A DNA stretch of 64,000 bases from Cellulophaga sp. BC115SP (GTDB taxonomy: Bacteria; Bacteroidota; Bacteroidia; Cytophagales; Spirosomataceae): positions 1 through 64,000 of the forward strand of contig NZ_JAAALB010000009.1 in assembly GCF_009905545.1 (NCBI RefSeq), written 5' to 3'. A program made the position numbers and the translations under genes. The notes beneath the pieces were generated by a model that was not told the DNA's origin, ran no database searches, and worked only from the letters and a program-made list of their open reading frames with translations. This document shows positions 1-9,204 of the stretch, piece by piece; within the stretch, counting starts at the first letter, position 1; each line of letters opens with the position of its first letter.

Positions 1-350
1 CAGCAACAGTGCAAATAAACTGGGAAGGAAAAGACGTGTACAAGCTTAAGGATTCAAAACGACCTACGGGGCAATTTACGTTTGGATACCTTTACGATGG
101 AACAATTGTATATCAATACCAACAAAATGGTACATGGACATTCACCACTGACCCTTATACACCACAGCCAAACCAACACGGTATTGATACAAAAACCATT
201 TTAGACTATTATAATGGTATTCCTATCTATCAATTTGGAAATGGAACGAGACCTGATGGGGTGTTCGGATATCTTGAGGATGGGACGTACGTATATGAAA
301 GATGGATAAATGAAGGTACTCCAGAGGAAAAGAAAGAGTATTATTGGTAA
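1..350 (+). CDS. C-terminal part of a repeat-containing protein, cut by window start
   Basis: The reading frame is open from the first bases and ends with TAA at 348-350, so the true start lies upstream of the window; the GTG at 9 is probably internal. About 115 residues are visible. They hold two related units of the form 'xVYxx...RPxGxFxFGYLxDGTxVYxx': one near residues 8-40 (YLYDGTIVYQY) and one near residues 70-105 (YLEDGTYVYER). The aromatic, glycine-rich units suggest a repeated beta-strand surface, but I do not recognise the family. No signal or membrane segment is visible in this part. The gene is convergent with the T9SS cargo gene, with a MITE-like element between them. Confidence 0.6.
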   Translation, partial: ATVQINWEGKDVYKLKDSKRPTGQFTFGYLYDGTIVYQYQQNGTWTFTTDPYTPQPNQHGIDTKTILDYYNGIPIYQFGNGTRPDGVFGYLEDGTYVYERWINEGTPEEKKEYYW

Positions 351-395
351 TGAATAAAGATAATACAGATGATTCTCAGCTGTAAGAAAATCAGA

Positions 396-584
396 ATATA
401 ATAGACTTTATCACGGTTTATTTGATATAGGACAAAATTGTAATCATCATCGATTTCTAGAGATATACAAATACCTCAAATTTTGCTAATTTGCGATTTT
501 ACCTATCCAAATGGACTGTATTTTCTGTAGGTATCATGGCTGATTAAACCTACTAAGTATAAACCGTGATAAAGTCTAATATAA
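396..584. mobile_element. MITE-like element with 20-bp terminal inverted repeats
   Basis: A perfect 20-bp inverted repeat has its left arm at 402-421 and its right arm at 559-578, enclosing 137 bp without a credible ORF. Directly outside both arms lies the same hexamer ATATAA (396-401 and 579-584), as expected for a target-site duplication. Arm length, total length of about 177 bp and flanking direct repeat fit a miniature inverted-repeat transposable element. No transposase is in the window. Alternatively it is a long-range terminator structure between two convergent genes, although a 137-bp loop makes this less likely. Confidence 0.6.
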
Positions 585-592
585 GATTGAAG

Positions 593-1921
593 TTATTCTA
601 GTAATATTCTAATCTTTTCTATATGTTGTTCAGATTCTTTTTTGGGATTAATATGTAGGTAATAAACACCACGAGGTAGATTTTTGACATCAAGCTGTAA
701 TTTGCTACCATCACTAGACGAATCTATATTGTATAATTCTTGATTTGAGATTGACTTTAATACTTTGCCAGAACTTTCCTGATATAAATCTATATTTTCA
801 ATTTGTTCATTCAAATTTTTAGAGTTTTCAAATTGTATTGTAAGCTGATCACTAGCAGGGTTTGGATATACTTTGTAATAAGAGCAAGGATAAGAGTAAT
901 ATGGTCCCGAAGGATAATTACCGGGTACTACGGGAGAGAGAGGAGAAACCCCACAGCCATTTTCGACAGAGACACGCAAATAATGAGACTGTCCACAACT
1001 ACCTCCCGGAATACCTGTACCGTATGGCGTTGTTCCCGTTTTTACTAAATTATTATCTACATACCATCTGTAGATTGAACCGTTTAGGGGACTTGCATTG
1101 GCATCTATAGCTCCATAAGGAGCAACTCCTATAATTGTTAAGGAAGCGTTTGCTAAGCCAACCTCAAAATTGTTTGTACGCCTAGTTGAAACAGTATTTG
1201 AGCAAGGTGTACTAACTTGCACTTCTACCCACCCAATACCAGAGTTACTTCCTTGTTGTTGTACCGTTATTTGATTAGTTCCTTGTCCTGCAATGATAGA
1301 TAGAGTACTACTGGTTATCCAATTATATGTGGCTCCAGAAATATTTTGCATACTAAATGTTCTTGACCCCGAACATAGTAAAGACAAAGACCCCGATATA
1401 TTAGTTGACACATAATACTTGAGATTACTTGTTCCGTAAGGAGTATAATTCCATGCATGCCTCATGAGGGGATATCTGTTCCATTTTGATTGGAACACCC
1501 CTGAAGAGGATGTCGTGATAGCAGAATGGTCTCCAGAACCCCAAGAAACTTTACCAGGATATGTCTCATTGCAAACTTGCACATAACTTCCATCACTCAT
1601 ATAAATATCTTCGTCAGTGGTGTAATTATATCCTATCCAGAGTTCTGAACCACCTTCTACTATATTCCAAGCATAACCATGACAATTATACTTTCTCGAT
1701 GAACTAAGTAATGGAGAACCACTCTTGATCTGTGTTGCGTTAGGGTATGCCAGTGCATAATAATCATCAATAGCTTGTCTGTCAGCATCAGATTCCTGTG
1801 CCATATTGTATGCAGTAACCGAAGAACCTTTGGGTGTATATATTACAGTTTGTGTATCTTGTGCATTGCAGAAAGCACATCCGAACAAAATTCCAATTGT
1901 AAAAATAAAATGTTTTTTCAT
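593..1921 (-). CDS. Secreted T9SS cargo protein with NCHGYAW motif
   Basis: 442 residues. A signal peptide covers residues 1-20 (ends CNAQ). The N-terminal part holds the motif NCHGYAW near residue 79 and a GDHSA motif near residue 130; a Cys followed by a His about 50 residues later resembles papain-like or amidase-like folds, which is only a suggestion. The middle (about 175-345) looks like Ig/PKD-type beta domains. The C-terminal 90 residues start at YKVYPNPASDQLTIQF and end with a GVYYLHI strand, the type A sorting domain read by the type IX secretion system. The product should therefore be secreted or cell-surface anchored. It follows a small lipoprotein gene with a 3-bp gap and is probably cotranscribed with it. 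Confidence 0.8.
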   Translation of the reverse strand: MKKHFIFTIGILFGCAFCNAQDTQTVIYTPKGSSVTAYNMAQESDADRQAIDDYYALAYPNATQIKSGSPLLSSSRKYNCHGYAWNIVEGGSELWIGYNYTTDEDIYMSDGSYVQVCNETYPGKVSWGSGDHSAITTSSSGVFQSKWNRYPLMRHAWNYTPYGTSNLKYYVSTNISGSLSLLCSGSRTFSMQNISGATYNWITSSTLSIIAGQGTNQITVQQQGSNSGIGWVEVQVSTPCSNTVSTRRTNNFEVGLANASLTIIGVAPYGAIDANASPLNGSIYRWYVDNNLVKTGTTPYGTGIPGGSCGQSHYLRVSVENGCGVSPLSPVVPGNYPSGPYYSYPCSYYKVYPNPASDQLTIQFENSKNLNEQIENIDLYQESSGKVLKSISNQELYNIDSSSDGSKLQLDVKNLPRGVYYLHINPKKESEQHIEKIRILLE

Positions 1922-1924
1922 ATC

Positions 1925-2284
1925 TTAATATTTCCAAATAATTATATCTTTTCTTAAACTATTTATAAAGTTTTGATTTTCCTCAAAGTCCTTAAATTTC
2001 ACATAAGTGCCATCACATTCCCTAACTTCACACAAAACACAATTATCAGGAAAATTCTCTACAACGAGAATATCACGTGATTTATATTTTTCCAAATACA
2101 TCACACACCTACTACAATCTCCATAATCACCTTTTTGCATTTTCTCAGTAAACTCCTTTAACCAAGGAAGGTTTGTTACAGGGTTTATAACCCCGCACAC
2201 AGTATCGTTGACAATATCTTGCTTTGAACAAGCAAATGATATCAATATTAATAGAGTGAACACTAATAATCTTCTAATTTTCAT
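1925..2284 (-). CDS. Small cysteine-rich lipoprotein
   Basis: 119 residues. The N-terminus has a hydrophobic stretch and a lipobox (ISFAC) with the acylated Cys at about residue 19. The mature part carries several further cysteines (CGV, DCSRC, NCVLC, EC), enough for two or three disulfides or a metal site. The family is not recognised. Only 3 bp separate its stop from the start of the T9SS cargo gene, so the two form an operon. Such pairing would fit an inhibitor, immunity or folding partner of the secreted protein, which is speculation. Confidence 0.7.
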   Translation of the reverse strand: MKIRRLLVFTLLILISFACSKQDIVNDTVCGVINPVTNLPWLKEFTEKMQKGDYGDCSRCVMYLEKYKSRDILVVENFPDNCVLCEVRECDGTYVKFKDFEENQNFINSLRKDIIIWKY

Positions 2285-2340
2285 AGCTATGTTTGGTTAT
2301 GATTTAACAGGTGAACCTTCGAATTTCTGTCAATAATTAT

Positions 2341-2666
2341 GCCGTACTCGTTGGAGAAATTCCAACAAGTCTCGTATTAGCAACAAGCCGAGTAATGAGG
2401 GCATAAATTAGTTAGTTTGTGGCTGGCGCACAGTTGTTGGAGACAACTCCAACAAAGGCTGTAATAATTATGCCATACTCGTTGGAGTTTCTCCAACGAG
2501 TCTAGCGTTAGCAACAAGCAGAGTAGTGAGAGTATAAATTCTGCCATCGTTGGAGTTATCTCCAACGAGTCTAACGTTAGCAACAAGCCGAGTAATGAGG
2601 GCATAAATTAGCTGACTTGTGGCTGGCGCACAGTTGTTGGAGACAACTCCAACAAAGGCTGTAATA
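2341..2666. repeat. Composite palindromic repeat cluster
   Basis: At least five short palindromes of the type GTTGGAG-n-CTCCAAC occur in 325 bp (near 2349, 2435, 2480, 2549 and 2635), alternating with a conserved linker 'tagcaacaagccgagtaatg'. An 85-bp segment at 2381-2465 recurs at 2581-2665, exactly 200 bp later, with only four mismatches clustered in one decamer. This resembles bacterial REP/BIME-type extragenic palindrome clusters. It lies between the lipoprotein gene start and the stop of the Usp-like gene. A 75-codon ORF inside the array is an artefact of the repeats. Confidence 0.7.
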
Positions 2667-2674
2667 CTAATATT

Positions 2675-3133
2675 TCAGACCGCTACAGATGTATATAATG
2701 GCATTTCGATAACCGATATATTAGACTTCAGCAGCAATTTTCTGGGGTCAAAACTATCTTTTATGGGTTTATACAAGCCAGTAGGTGGTAAACAAATACA
2801 ATTAATCGTATAAATTTCCAGAAAATTCTTCATGGCTTGCACGGTGTTTCCGTGAAATACTTCTACATGAATTTTTGCTAAAGTCTTTGAATAGGTTTGA
2901 CGAAGCTCAGAAATAGAAGCTTTGAAATCGGTCGTAAATACTTCGTCAAGGAAGGGTTTGGGTCTATACAAAATCATTTCCGTTATCGAATATTCCATTT
3001 CACGAGCCAATAGTAAGACTATTTCTACAGGATTTTCATCAAAAACCGATAGCGCCCACTCAATGGTCTGAAGAGTAGCATTGGTAAAATCTACAGGAAT
3101 AAGGAGTCTGATATGTTTTTGCATAAACTTCAA
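2675..3133 (-). CDS. Universal stress protein (UspA-like)
   Basis: 152 residues, near the usual length of a single Usp domain. The N-terminal strand 'IRLLIPVDFTNATLQTIEWAL' start fits the Usp pattern (hydrophobic strand, V-D, then a helix), with a cytosolic Rossmann-like fold expected. The classical G-x2-G-x9-G(S/T) ATP-binding motif is not evident; the corresponding region reads CICLPPTGLYKPIKD, so ATP binding is doubtful. Usp proteins are induced by stress or growth arrest in many bacteria; nothing in the sequence shows its regulation here. It stands alone, upstream of a repeat cluster. Confidence 0.6.
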   Translation of the reverse strand: MKFMQKHIRLLIPVDFTNATLQTIEWALSVFDENPVEIVLLLAREMEYSITEMILYRPKPFLDEVFTTDFKASISELRQTYSKTLAKIHVEVFHGNTVQAMKNFLEIYTINCICLPPTGLYKPIKDSFDPRKLLLKSNISVIEMPLYTSVAV

Positions 3134-3240
3134 GATTGTTTATGCAAACTTCCTCAAACAGTATTAGTGCTAGTTAAGAGTCGTATTAGAAAGGGATTAA
3201 AGAAACGTGGACGATTGTGGATTTCGGATGTTTGATTGAT

Positions 3241-3346
3241 GGGCTTTAGGCTGTAAGCCGTAGGCATTAAGCAAAAATCTTTCAATTATTTCATGAGAAA
3301 TGCTATTTAATTTTTGGCCTACGGCATAAAGCCTCGAGCTTAATGC
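3241..3346. repeat. Inverted REP-like repeat
   Basis: The segments 'gccgtaggcattaagc' (left, near 3258-3272) and 'ggcctacggcataaagcc' plus 'gcttaatgc' (right, 3316-3346) are partly inverted copies of each other. They lie between the Usp-like gene and the end of the sensor kinase gene. It could help termination of the kinase transcript, but it has no clear T tract. Confidence 0.45.
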
Positions 3347-3381
3347 AGGCAAAATTCCTAAAGTTTAACCTGTTAACTTTA

Positions 3382-4770
3382 TCAAACACTTATCGTCTTT
3401 TTAGCTAAAATATGGGGAAAACGAATCGTAAACGTAGTCCCAACACCCACCTGAGAATCGACCTTTATTTGTCCATTATGCATTTTGATAACGTTTTTAG
3501 AAAGTGGTAAACCAATGCCGTATCCTTCAAAAAGTTGGGTATTTGAAGCTCGGAAGAAAGGGTTAAAAATCTGAGAAATTTCTTCTTCAGGAATACCTAT
3601 GCCTTGGTCTTTTATTACCATAATCACCTCCGAATCAGTGGCTTTTATAGAAATCGTTACGGGCTTGTAATGGGAATATTTGCAGGCGTTTCCAATAATA
3701 TTGGAAAATGCCACCAATAATAATTGCCTATTACCCATTATTTTCAGCCTTTTAGGGTCGTCAGGGACTTCGTTTAGGTCAACGATAATATGATTTTTGG
3801 GCGAAAGTTTATCAAATGTTTCTTTGACATCCCACAACAATTGATCAGTACGAACGATTTCACGAGTTGGTTTATCGCCCTGATAACCGCTTTGCGCCAA
3901 AAACAATAACGATTTGGTGATATGGTCTAAACGCTCGGCTTGCGCTAAAATATTTTGTATTGCTTCTTGATAAACCTCAGATGAACGCTCCTTTCTTAAA
4001 GCTAAATCAGCCTCGCCAATTATAACCGTGAGGGGCGTTCCTAGCTCATGTGAAGCATTACTGATAAAGTTTTTTTGGATTTCAAAAGCCGTTTCTAATC
4101 TATCGAGTAACTGATTAAAAGTACTAGCCAACTCCCCAATCTCATGGTTATTGGTAGGTTCTTCGAGTCGCAAATGAATATTATCGGTACTTATTTGGCG
4201 AACTTTGTCAGTGATTTTTTTTACTGGGTCAAAAATGTGTGTTGAAAAATAAATGGACACATAGAGTGTCAGCAACGTACCTAACCCAATGGCTATCAAC
4301 AATACATTTCGTAGATACGCTAAATGGTGTGCAGTAAAATAATTTTCGGCAGAAACTACAACGATAGAAGTTTTATCACCTTGGCTATATTTTAGACCAG
4401 AGTACACCACATCGCCGTCCCTTAACGTAGCTTTTCCTTTTACATTTATCTGAATTAATAGCTCTTCAGGCAAATGGTATTTTGAAGCATAAAAGTCAAA
4501 ACTTTTGTTGGACTCTAGCTGCATCACCATTTCCTTTTCTTTGTGCAGTTTTTCAAAAAACTGCTCTCGAATCATTTTATAAGCCTCCGACTTATTGGTA
4601 TCTTTTTCTAAATAATATTTGCTGGCAATAATGGCACGGGTTTGTACACGTTTATCAAAATCAACATGGGAATATTTGTCAAAAGAATAGTACACCGCAG
4701 TCCCCAACAATAAGATGATAAGCAAGCAACTTGTAAAGAAGATGCTCGCCATTTTGGTACGTGTTTTCAT
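3382..4770 (-). CDS. Sensor histidine kinase of an OmpR-type two-component system
   Basis: 462 residues. Transmembrane helices at about 8-28 and 155-175 flank a periplasmic sensor region of about 125 residues. A HAMP linker follows (about 176-228), then a HisKA domain with the phospho-accepting His241 in NASHELGTPL, and a HATPase domain with the N box (NIIGNACKYS), DQGIGIP and GYGIGLPLS. The H box carries Gly where most kinases have Arg, a variant common in this phylum. The gene overlaps the stop of the response regulator by 4 bp (ATGA), so both are cotranslated. The architecture resembles metal- or envelope-stress sensors, but the signal cannot be read from the sequence. Confidence 0.93.
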   Translation of the reverse strand: MKTRTKMASIFFTSCLLIILLLGTAVYYSFDKYSHVDFDKRVQTRAIIASKYYLEKDTNKSEAYKMIREQFFEKLHKEKEMVMQLESNKSFDFYASKYHLPEELLIQINVKGKATLRDGDVVYSGLKYSQGDKTSIVVVSAENYFTAHHLAYLRNVLLIAIGLGTLLTLYVSIYFSTHIFDPVKKITDKVRQISTDNIHLRLEEPTNNHEIGELASTFNQLLDRLETAFEIQKNFISNASHELGTPLTVIIGEADLALRKERSSEVYQEAIQNILAQAERLDHITKSLLFLAQSGYQGDKPTREIVRTDQLLWDVKETFDKLSPKNHIIVDLNEVPDDPKRLKIMGNRQLLLVAFSNIIGNACKYSHYKPVTISIKATDSEVIMVIKDQGIGIPEEEISQIFNPFFRASNTQLFEGYGIGLPLSKNVIKMHNGQIKVDSQVGVGTTFTIRFPHILAKKTISV

Positions 4771-5465
4771 GACTTGATTTTTAGAACATATCCCATTCCT
4801 ACAACAGTATGAATAAGCTTGTTTGGTGACTGAGCATCAATCTTTTTCCTTAAATAATTGATATAGACATCCACCAGATTTGTCCCCAAATCGAAGTTTA
4901 TGTCCCATGCACTTTCCAATAAATCCAAACGAGATAGCACTTTTCCTCGGTTACGTATTAGCGCCAATAGCAATCGATACTCAGTAGCGGTAAGCGTAAT
5001 ATTTTCGCTATTTCGAGTCACCACTTTTGAGTCATCATTAATTACCAAATCGTCGATTTGATAGATATGTTGAGGCGCTTGCGAATCATCAGAGCCACTT
5101 TGTTCGTTGCGACGAATTAAAGCATTGATACGCGCGTGAAGTTCTATAAACTTAAAAGGTTTTACCAAATAATCATCTGCTCCTGCATTGAGCCCAATAA
5201 CAACATTCTCGGTTGTTCCTAACGCAGTCAGGAAAAGTATAGGCGTTTTTACATTATTTTGACGAATGGATTTACATACTTCCAAGCCATTTTTGTCGGG
5301 CAACATGATGTCAAGAATAATCAAATCGTATTGAAATGACGATGCCATCTGAAATCCTACTTCGCCAGTGAGCGAAACCGAAACTTCATATCCTTCTTCT
5401 GTAAGCCCTTTTTTAATAAATGTAACAACGCTGATTTCGTCTTCAATCAGCAAAATACGTTTCAT
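4767..5465 (-). CDS. OmpR/PhoB-family response regulator
   Basis: 232 residues: a receiver domain (about 1-120) with acidic pocket E8/D9, phospho-acceptor Asp52 (LDIMLPDKNG), Thr80 and Lys102, then a winged-helix DNA-binding domain (about 135-230) with the typical ending HTVVGMGYVLK. It is the first gene of the two-gene operon with the kinase downstream. It is divergent from ccsBA, with 550 bp between the starts, so ccsBA is a possible but unproven target. Confidence 0.95.
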   Translation of the reverse strand: MKRILLIEDEISVVTFIKKGLTEEGYEVSVSLTGEVGFQMASSFQYDLIILDIMLPDKNGLEVCKSIRQNNVKTPILFLTALGTTENVVIGLNAGADDYLVKPFKFIELHARINALIRRNEQSGSDDSQAPQHIYQIDDLVINDDSKVVTRNSENITLTATEYRLLLALIRNRGKVLSRLDLLESAWDINFDLGTNLVDVYINYLRKKIDAQSPNKLIHTVVGMGYVLKIKS

Positions 5466-6015
5466 AATTTTTGTTTTTGTATGTGGTGTTTGGCACTAAC
5501 TAGGTAAAAGAAGTTATTAGTTAATCGTATATCTGTTAATATATTTTATTCATAATCAACAAGATACTATCAAAATTTATCACCGATATACAGGTACTAT
5601 ACGCACTCTTGTCACTAAAATATAGCTATTGGGTATCCATTTTTCTAGCTAAAACCCTAAAAATACCAAAGCACAAAGATAAGTTTATGCAAACGCAAAG
5701 CAAATAGTCTTCAATTATGCTTGCTGGAGATGCTCCAAACAAACTGTTTTTAACAGATAAGTCCAAGACTTAATATTGACTGAGTAATTTTTTTCAAAAA
5801 AAATTATCCCTTCACCCAACCATTTTATTCGCTATTCCATCTAGGTATAAAGTATTGGTTTGTGACTTGTGATAACGATGGCTCATTTGCAAATTGGTTG
5901 TATAGACAGAAATTAGAATTCATCAGAATTTGTAGATAAAATCAAAGACGCTAAGTACATTTACAAAATAATTATGATAAAAAAGCTGTCAAGATTTTAG
6001 CACATCCTAACTACA
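5466..6015. other. Divergent intergenic region before ccsBA and the two-component operon
   Basis: 550 bp without a credible ORF. It must hold the promoters for both divergent transcripts. It contains dispersed repeat copy A and a partial copy of the 'agtccaagact' palindrome near 5759-5771. I see no clear TAnnTTTG promoter; 'tacattta' near 5957 is a weak candidate for ccsBA. Confidence 0.5.
5508..5574. repeat. Dispersed repeat, copy A
   Basis: This 67-bp stretch starts 'aagaagttattagttaat' and ends 'gatactatcaaaa'. It is clearly similar to 29893-29960, and its first half matches the reverse complement of 32104-32138. It lies in the divergent intergenic region before ccsBA. Confidence 0.6.
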
Positions 6016-9000
6016 ATGAACATTATTAGAAATATTTTTAACACACTTACTTCTACTAGAGCTGCTGGTGCATATCTATTACTTTTTGCGATTGCCATTG
6101 GTGTGGGTACTTTTATAGAAAATGATTTTGGAACAAGTTCTGCTCAAGCACTTATTTACAGAAGTCTTTGGTTTGAAATTTTGTTATTCTTGTTCAGTGC
6201 TTCTATTCTTGCCAACATTCAGCGCTACAGGCTGATACAGCTCAAAAAATGGGGCTCGCTTACTTTTCACTTGGCCATTATTGTGATTTTGATTGGGGCT
6301 GGTATTACTCGTTATTTTGGCACGGAGGGCATGATGCATATTCGTGAGGGACAAACTTCGAATACCTATTTGTCTGCCGAAACGTTCTTGATTTTTAAAG
6401 TTCAACAAAATGACAAATCATATTCTTTTGACGAGCCTGTCTTTTTCTCTTCTTTAGGAAATAACTCATTTAGTAATTCTTATCAAATTGGAAGTAATTT
6501 GGTAGAAGTCAATCTTGATAAATTTATTCCAAATCCTGTTCAAAAAGCCATAGATAGTCCCAACGGTAAAGCCATGATAAAAGTAGTGGTAGCTGGCGCT
6601 GGCGGTCGTGAGGAATATTTTGTAAAACAAGGTGAGCAAATGCAAATCAATGGCGTTGATTTCAATTTCACCAATCAGGTTTTACCAAATGCCTTTAATG
6701 TTTTCTTAGAAGCAGATACATTATCTTTTTCTGTTAATCAAACAGTAAGTCAAACTGTTATGGCAACCCAAAAGCAAGATACCTTACAAGCTGGCGGGAA
6801 ATATCCTTTGCGTTTGCGCTCCTTGTATAGTGTGGGTGGAAGCAATTTTGTGATTGGAGATTTTGTCTCAAAAGGTATCGTTTCTATTGAATCTTCTTCG
6901 AAAAAAATCAAAAACGAAAGCATGGTTGGGCTAAATATGACCGTAAAAGTCAACGGACAAGCCCAAAGAGTGATGGTTACTGGTCGTAAGGGAGAAGCTG
7001 GTAAGCCACAGGTTTTGACATTTGGAAACACCAATGTGTCAATTAGTTACGGCTCAAAACAGGAAGTACTTCCCTTTTCGTTATTGTGTAAAGATTTTGA
7101 GCTAGAAAAATACCCTGGCACCGAAAACCCTTCTTCGTATGCTAGTGAAGTAAAGCTTATCGACCAAGCTAACCATGTGAATCAAGACACCAGAATTTAC
7201 ATGAATCATATTTTGGATTATGACGGCTATCGTTTTTTCCAATCTTCGTATGATAATGATAAGTTAGGAACTTATCTAAGCGTAAACCACGATTATTGGG
7301 GCACGCTATTCTCTTATTTGGGTTATTTCTTACTAACAATTGGAATGGTGATGACCTTCTTTATGAAGAATAGCCGTTTTGCGCAATTGATTAAAAAACT
7401 TCAAGAATATCAGAAATCTCTCATCATATTCTGCTTACTTTCCTTGAGTTCAGTTGGAGCCGTTTATGCTGATACTACTTCGCCAATTCCTGCCGATCAT
7501 GCTACAGAATTTGGAAAACTATTTGTGCAAGATTTCAATGGTCGTATCAAACCAATGAATACGCATAGCAGTGAAATCTTACGAAAAGTTGCTAAAAAAT
7601 CATCTATTGGCGATTTAAGCTCTGATCAGGTTTTGTTATCGATGTTGCTTTTTCCTGGACAATGGGAAAAGGAAAGTATCATTCAAGTACCTGACCATCC
7701 AGAACTTAAAAAAATATTGAAAACCGATGCCAGCACACTTAGTTATGTATCATTCTTTTCGGCAGATGGAAAATACTTACTGGAAGATGCTGTAAGACAG
7801 GCACAGGCTATGATGCCAAAAGATCAAGGAACTTTTGAAAAAGCGGTCATCAAACTAGATGAAAAGGTCAATATCATGAATATGGTCTTTTCGGGAACGT
7901 TAATCAGAATTTTTCCTCAAAAACAAGATAGCACCAATACTTGGTTGTCGCTGCCTGATATTATGCATATCGGACAAAATTCACCCAATAAAGTTACTGA
8001 AGCGCAACAACTATTGACTACCTATTTTCAAGCGCTCAATGAAGGTATTAATCGTAACGACTTTGGACAGGCGACAGGAATTTTGTTAAAAATAAGGGAA
8101 TTTCAAAAAGTGAATGGTGGCGACTTGGTTCCTTCTGAAACCAAGCTCGAATCCGAATTATTGCTGAATAAACTAGATGTTTTTAACCGACTTCGAAATT
8201 TCTACGGAATTCTAAGTTTGGTTCTAACCTTTACCTTTTTATTTGTAACCGTAAAAAAAGTTAAAATACAGTCAAAAATCACTTCTATTTCATTTTGGAT
8301 TGTATTCGTTGGGCTATTTTTTCATACTTTAGGACTTGGTTTACGCTGGTATATCTCTGGACGAGCACCTTGGAGTAATGGGTACGAATCTATGATTTAT
8401 ATTGGTTGGACTACGACTTTGGCAGGTATTTTATTTTCCAGAAAATCATTGGGAGGATTGGCCGCCACAACCACTTTAGCTGCCACCATCTTATTGGTAG
8501 CAAGCATGAGCTGGCTCGACCCCGAAATTACGCCATTGGTACCTGTTCTTAAATCCTATTGGTTGACCATCCACGTATCACTCGAAGCAGGAAGCTACGG
8601 ATTCTTGTTATTAGGTGCTGTGGTAGGAATGCTCAATTTGCTATTAATGATTTTTGCCAACTCAAATAATAAAGAAAATATCCTCAAAACCATCAAAGAA
8701 TTAACCGTTATCAGCGAAATTATTTTGCTGAGTGGATTAGCCATGATTAGCATAGGAACTTATTTGGGAGGTGTGTGGGCCAACGAATCGTGGGGACGCT
8801 ATTGGGGTTGGGATGCCAAAGAAACTTGGGCACTCGTTACCATTTTGGTGTACTCATTCATCTTGCACATGCGATTTATTCCAAAATTACAGGGTTTATA
8901 TGCTTTTAATTTTGCGGCTTTGTTTGGTTTTGGTACAGTAATTATGACGTATTTGGGTGTTAACTACTATTTGTCTGGCCTTCATTCTTATGCAGCAGGT

Positions 9001-9105
9001 GACCCTGTCCCTATTCCTCCTTCAGTCTATTACACAGTGATAGTACTGACCCTTTTAAGCATATTTTCTTACCTAAAATATCAAAAACTTTTTGGTAAAA
9101 AGTAG
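6016..9105 (+). CDS. ccsBA: Fused cytochrome c maturation protein CcsBA (ResB-CcsA)
   Basis: 1029 residues, the usual length of Bacteroidota CcsBA fusions (system II). The N-terminal half is ResB/CcsB-like, with helices near 15-35, 48-68 and 78-98, a large periplasmic region and a helix near 430-450. A second periplasmic section follows (about 485-710). The C-terminal part is CcsA-like, with about eight membrane helices and the tryptophan-rich WWD motif WGRYWGWDAKETW near residue 935, which presents haem for ligation. Conserved His residues near the membrane (HTLGLGLRW, HVSLEAGSYG) fit the haem relay. The protein would export haem and attach it to CxxCH apocytochromes, for example the MauG-type peroxidase encoded at 28.4 kb. 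A hairpin terminator follows directly. Confidence 0.93.
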   Translation: MNIIRNIFNTLTSTRAAGAYLLLFAIAIGVGTFIENDFGTSSAQALIYRSLWFEILLFLFSASILANIQRYRLIQLKKWGSLTFHLAIIVILIGAGITRYFGTEGMMHIREGQTSNTYLSAETFLIFKVQQNDKSYSFDEPVFFSSLGNNSFSNSYQIGSNLVEVNLDKFIPNPVQKAIDSPNGKAMIKVVVAGAGGREEYFVKQGEQMQINGVDFNFTNQVLPNAFNVFLEADTLSFSVNQTVSQTVMATQKQDTLQAGGKYPLRLRSLYSVGGSNFVIGDFVSKGIVSIESSSKKIKNESMVGLNMTVKVNGQAQRVMVTGRKGEAGKPQVLTFGNTNVSISYGSKQEVLPFSLLCKDFELEKYPGTENPSSYASEVKLIDQANHVNQDTRIYMNHILDYDGYRFFQSSYDNDKLGTYLSVNHDYWGTLFSYLGYFLLTIGMVMTFFMKNSRFAQLIKKLQEYQKSLIIFCLLSLSSVGAVYADTTSPIPADHATEFGKLFVQDFNGRIKPMNTHSSEILRKVAKKSSIGDLSSDQVLLSMLLFPGQWEKESIIQVPDHPELKKILKTDASTLSYVSFFSADGKYLLEDAVRQAQAMMPKDQGTFEKAVIKLDEKVNIMNMVFSGTLIRIFPQKQDSTNTWLSLPDIMHIGQNSPNKVTEAQQLLTTYFQALNEGINRNDFGQATGILLKIREFQKVNGGDLVPSETKLESELLLNKLDVFNRLRNFYGILSLVLTFTFLFVTVKKVKIQSKITSISFWIVFVGLFFHTLGLGLRWYISGRAPWSNGYESMIYIGWTTTLAGILFSRKSLGGLAATTTLAATILLVASMSWLDPEITPLVPVLKSYWLTIHVSLEAGSYGFLLLGAVVGMLNLLLMIFANSNNKENILKTIKELTVISEIILLSGLAMISIGTYLGGVWANESWGRYWGWDAKETWALVTILVYSFILHMRFIPKLQGLYAFNFAALFGFGTVIMTYLGVNYYLSGLHSYAAGDPVPIPPSVYYTVIVLTLLSIFSYLKYQKLFGKK

Positions 9106-9121
9106 GTAGGACAAAACAACC

Positions 9122-9184
9122 AAAAATAGAAATCATCCCGAATTTAAGTATCCAAAACTTACCTTCGGGATGATTTCTATTTTG
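9122..9184 (+). terminator. Hairpin terminator after ccsBA
   Basis: Inverted arms at 9122-9142 and 9164-9183 (about 20 bp, 'atcatcccgaa' pairing with 'ttcgggatgat') are flanked by A and T runs, so termination in both directions is plausible. It lies between the ccsBA stop and the HsdS remnant on the other strand. Confidence 0.85.
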
Positions 9185-9204
9185 TGCAAAAGCATGTAAG
9201 ATTC

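Noticed and set aside
2377-2604. 75-codon ORF on the minus strand
   Set aside because: It lies entirely inside the palindromic repeat cluster and its product is a repeat artefact (LLGLLLTLDSLE twice).
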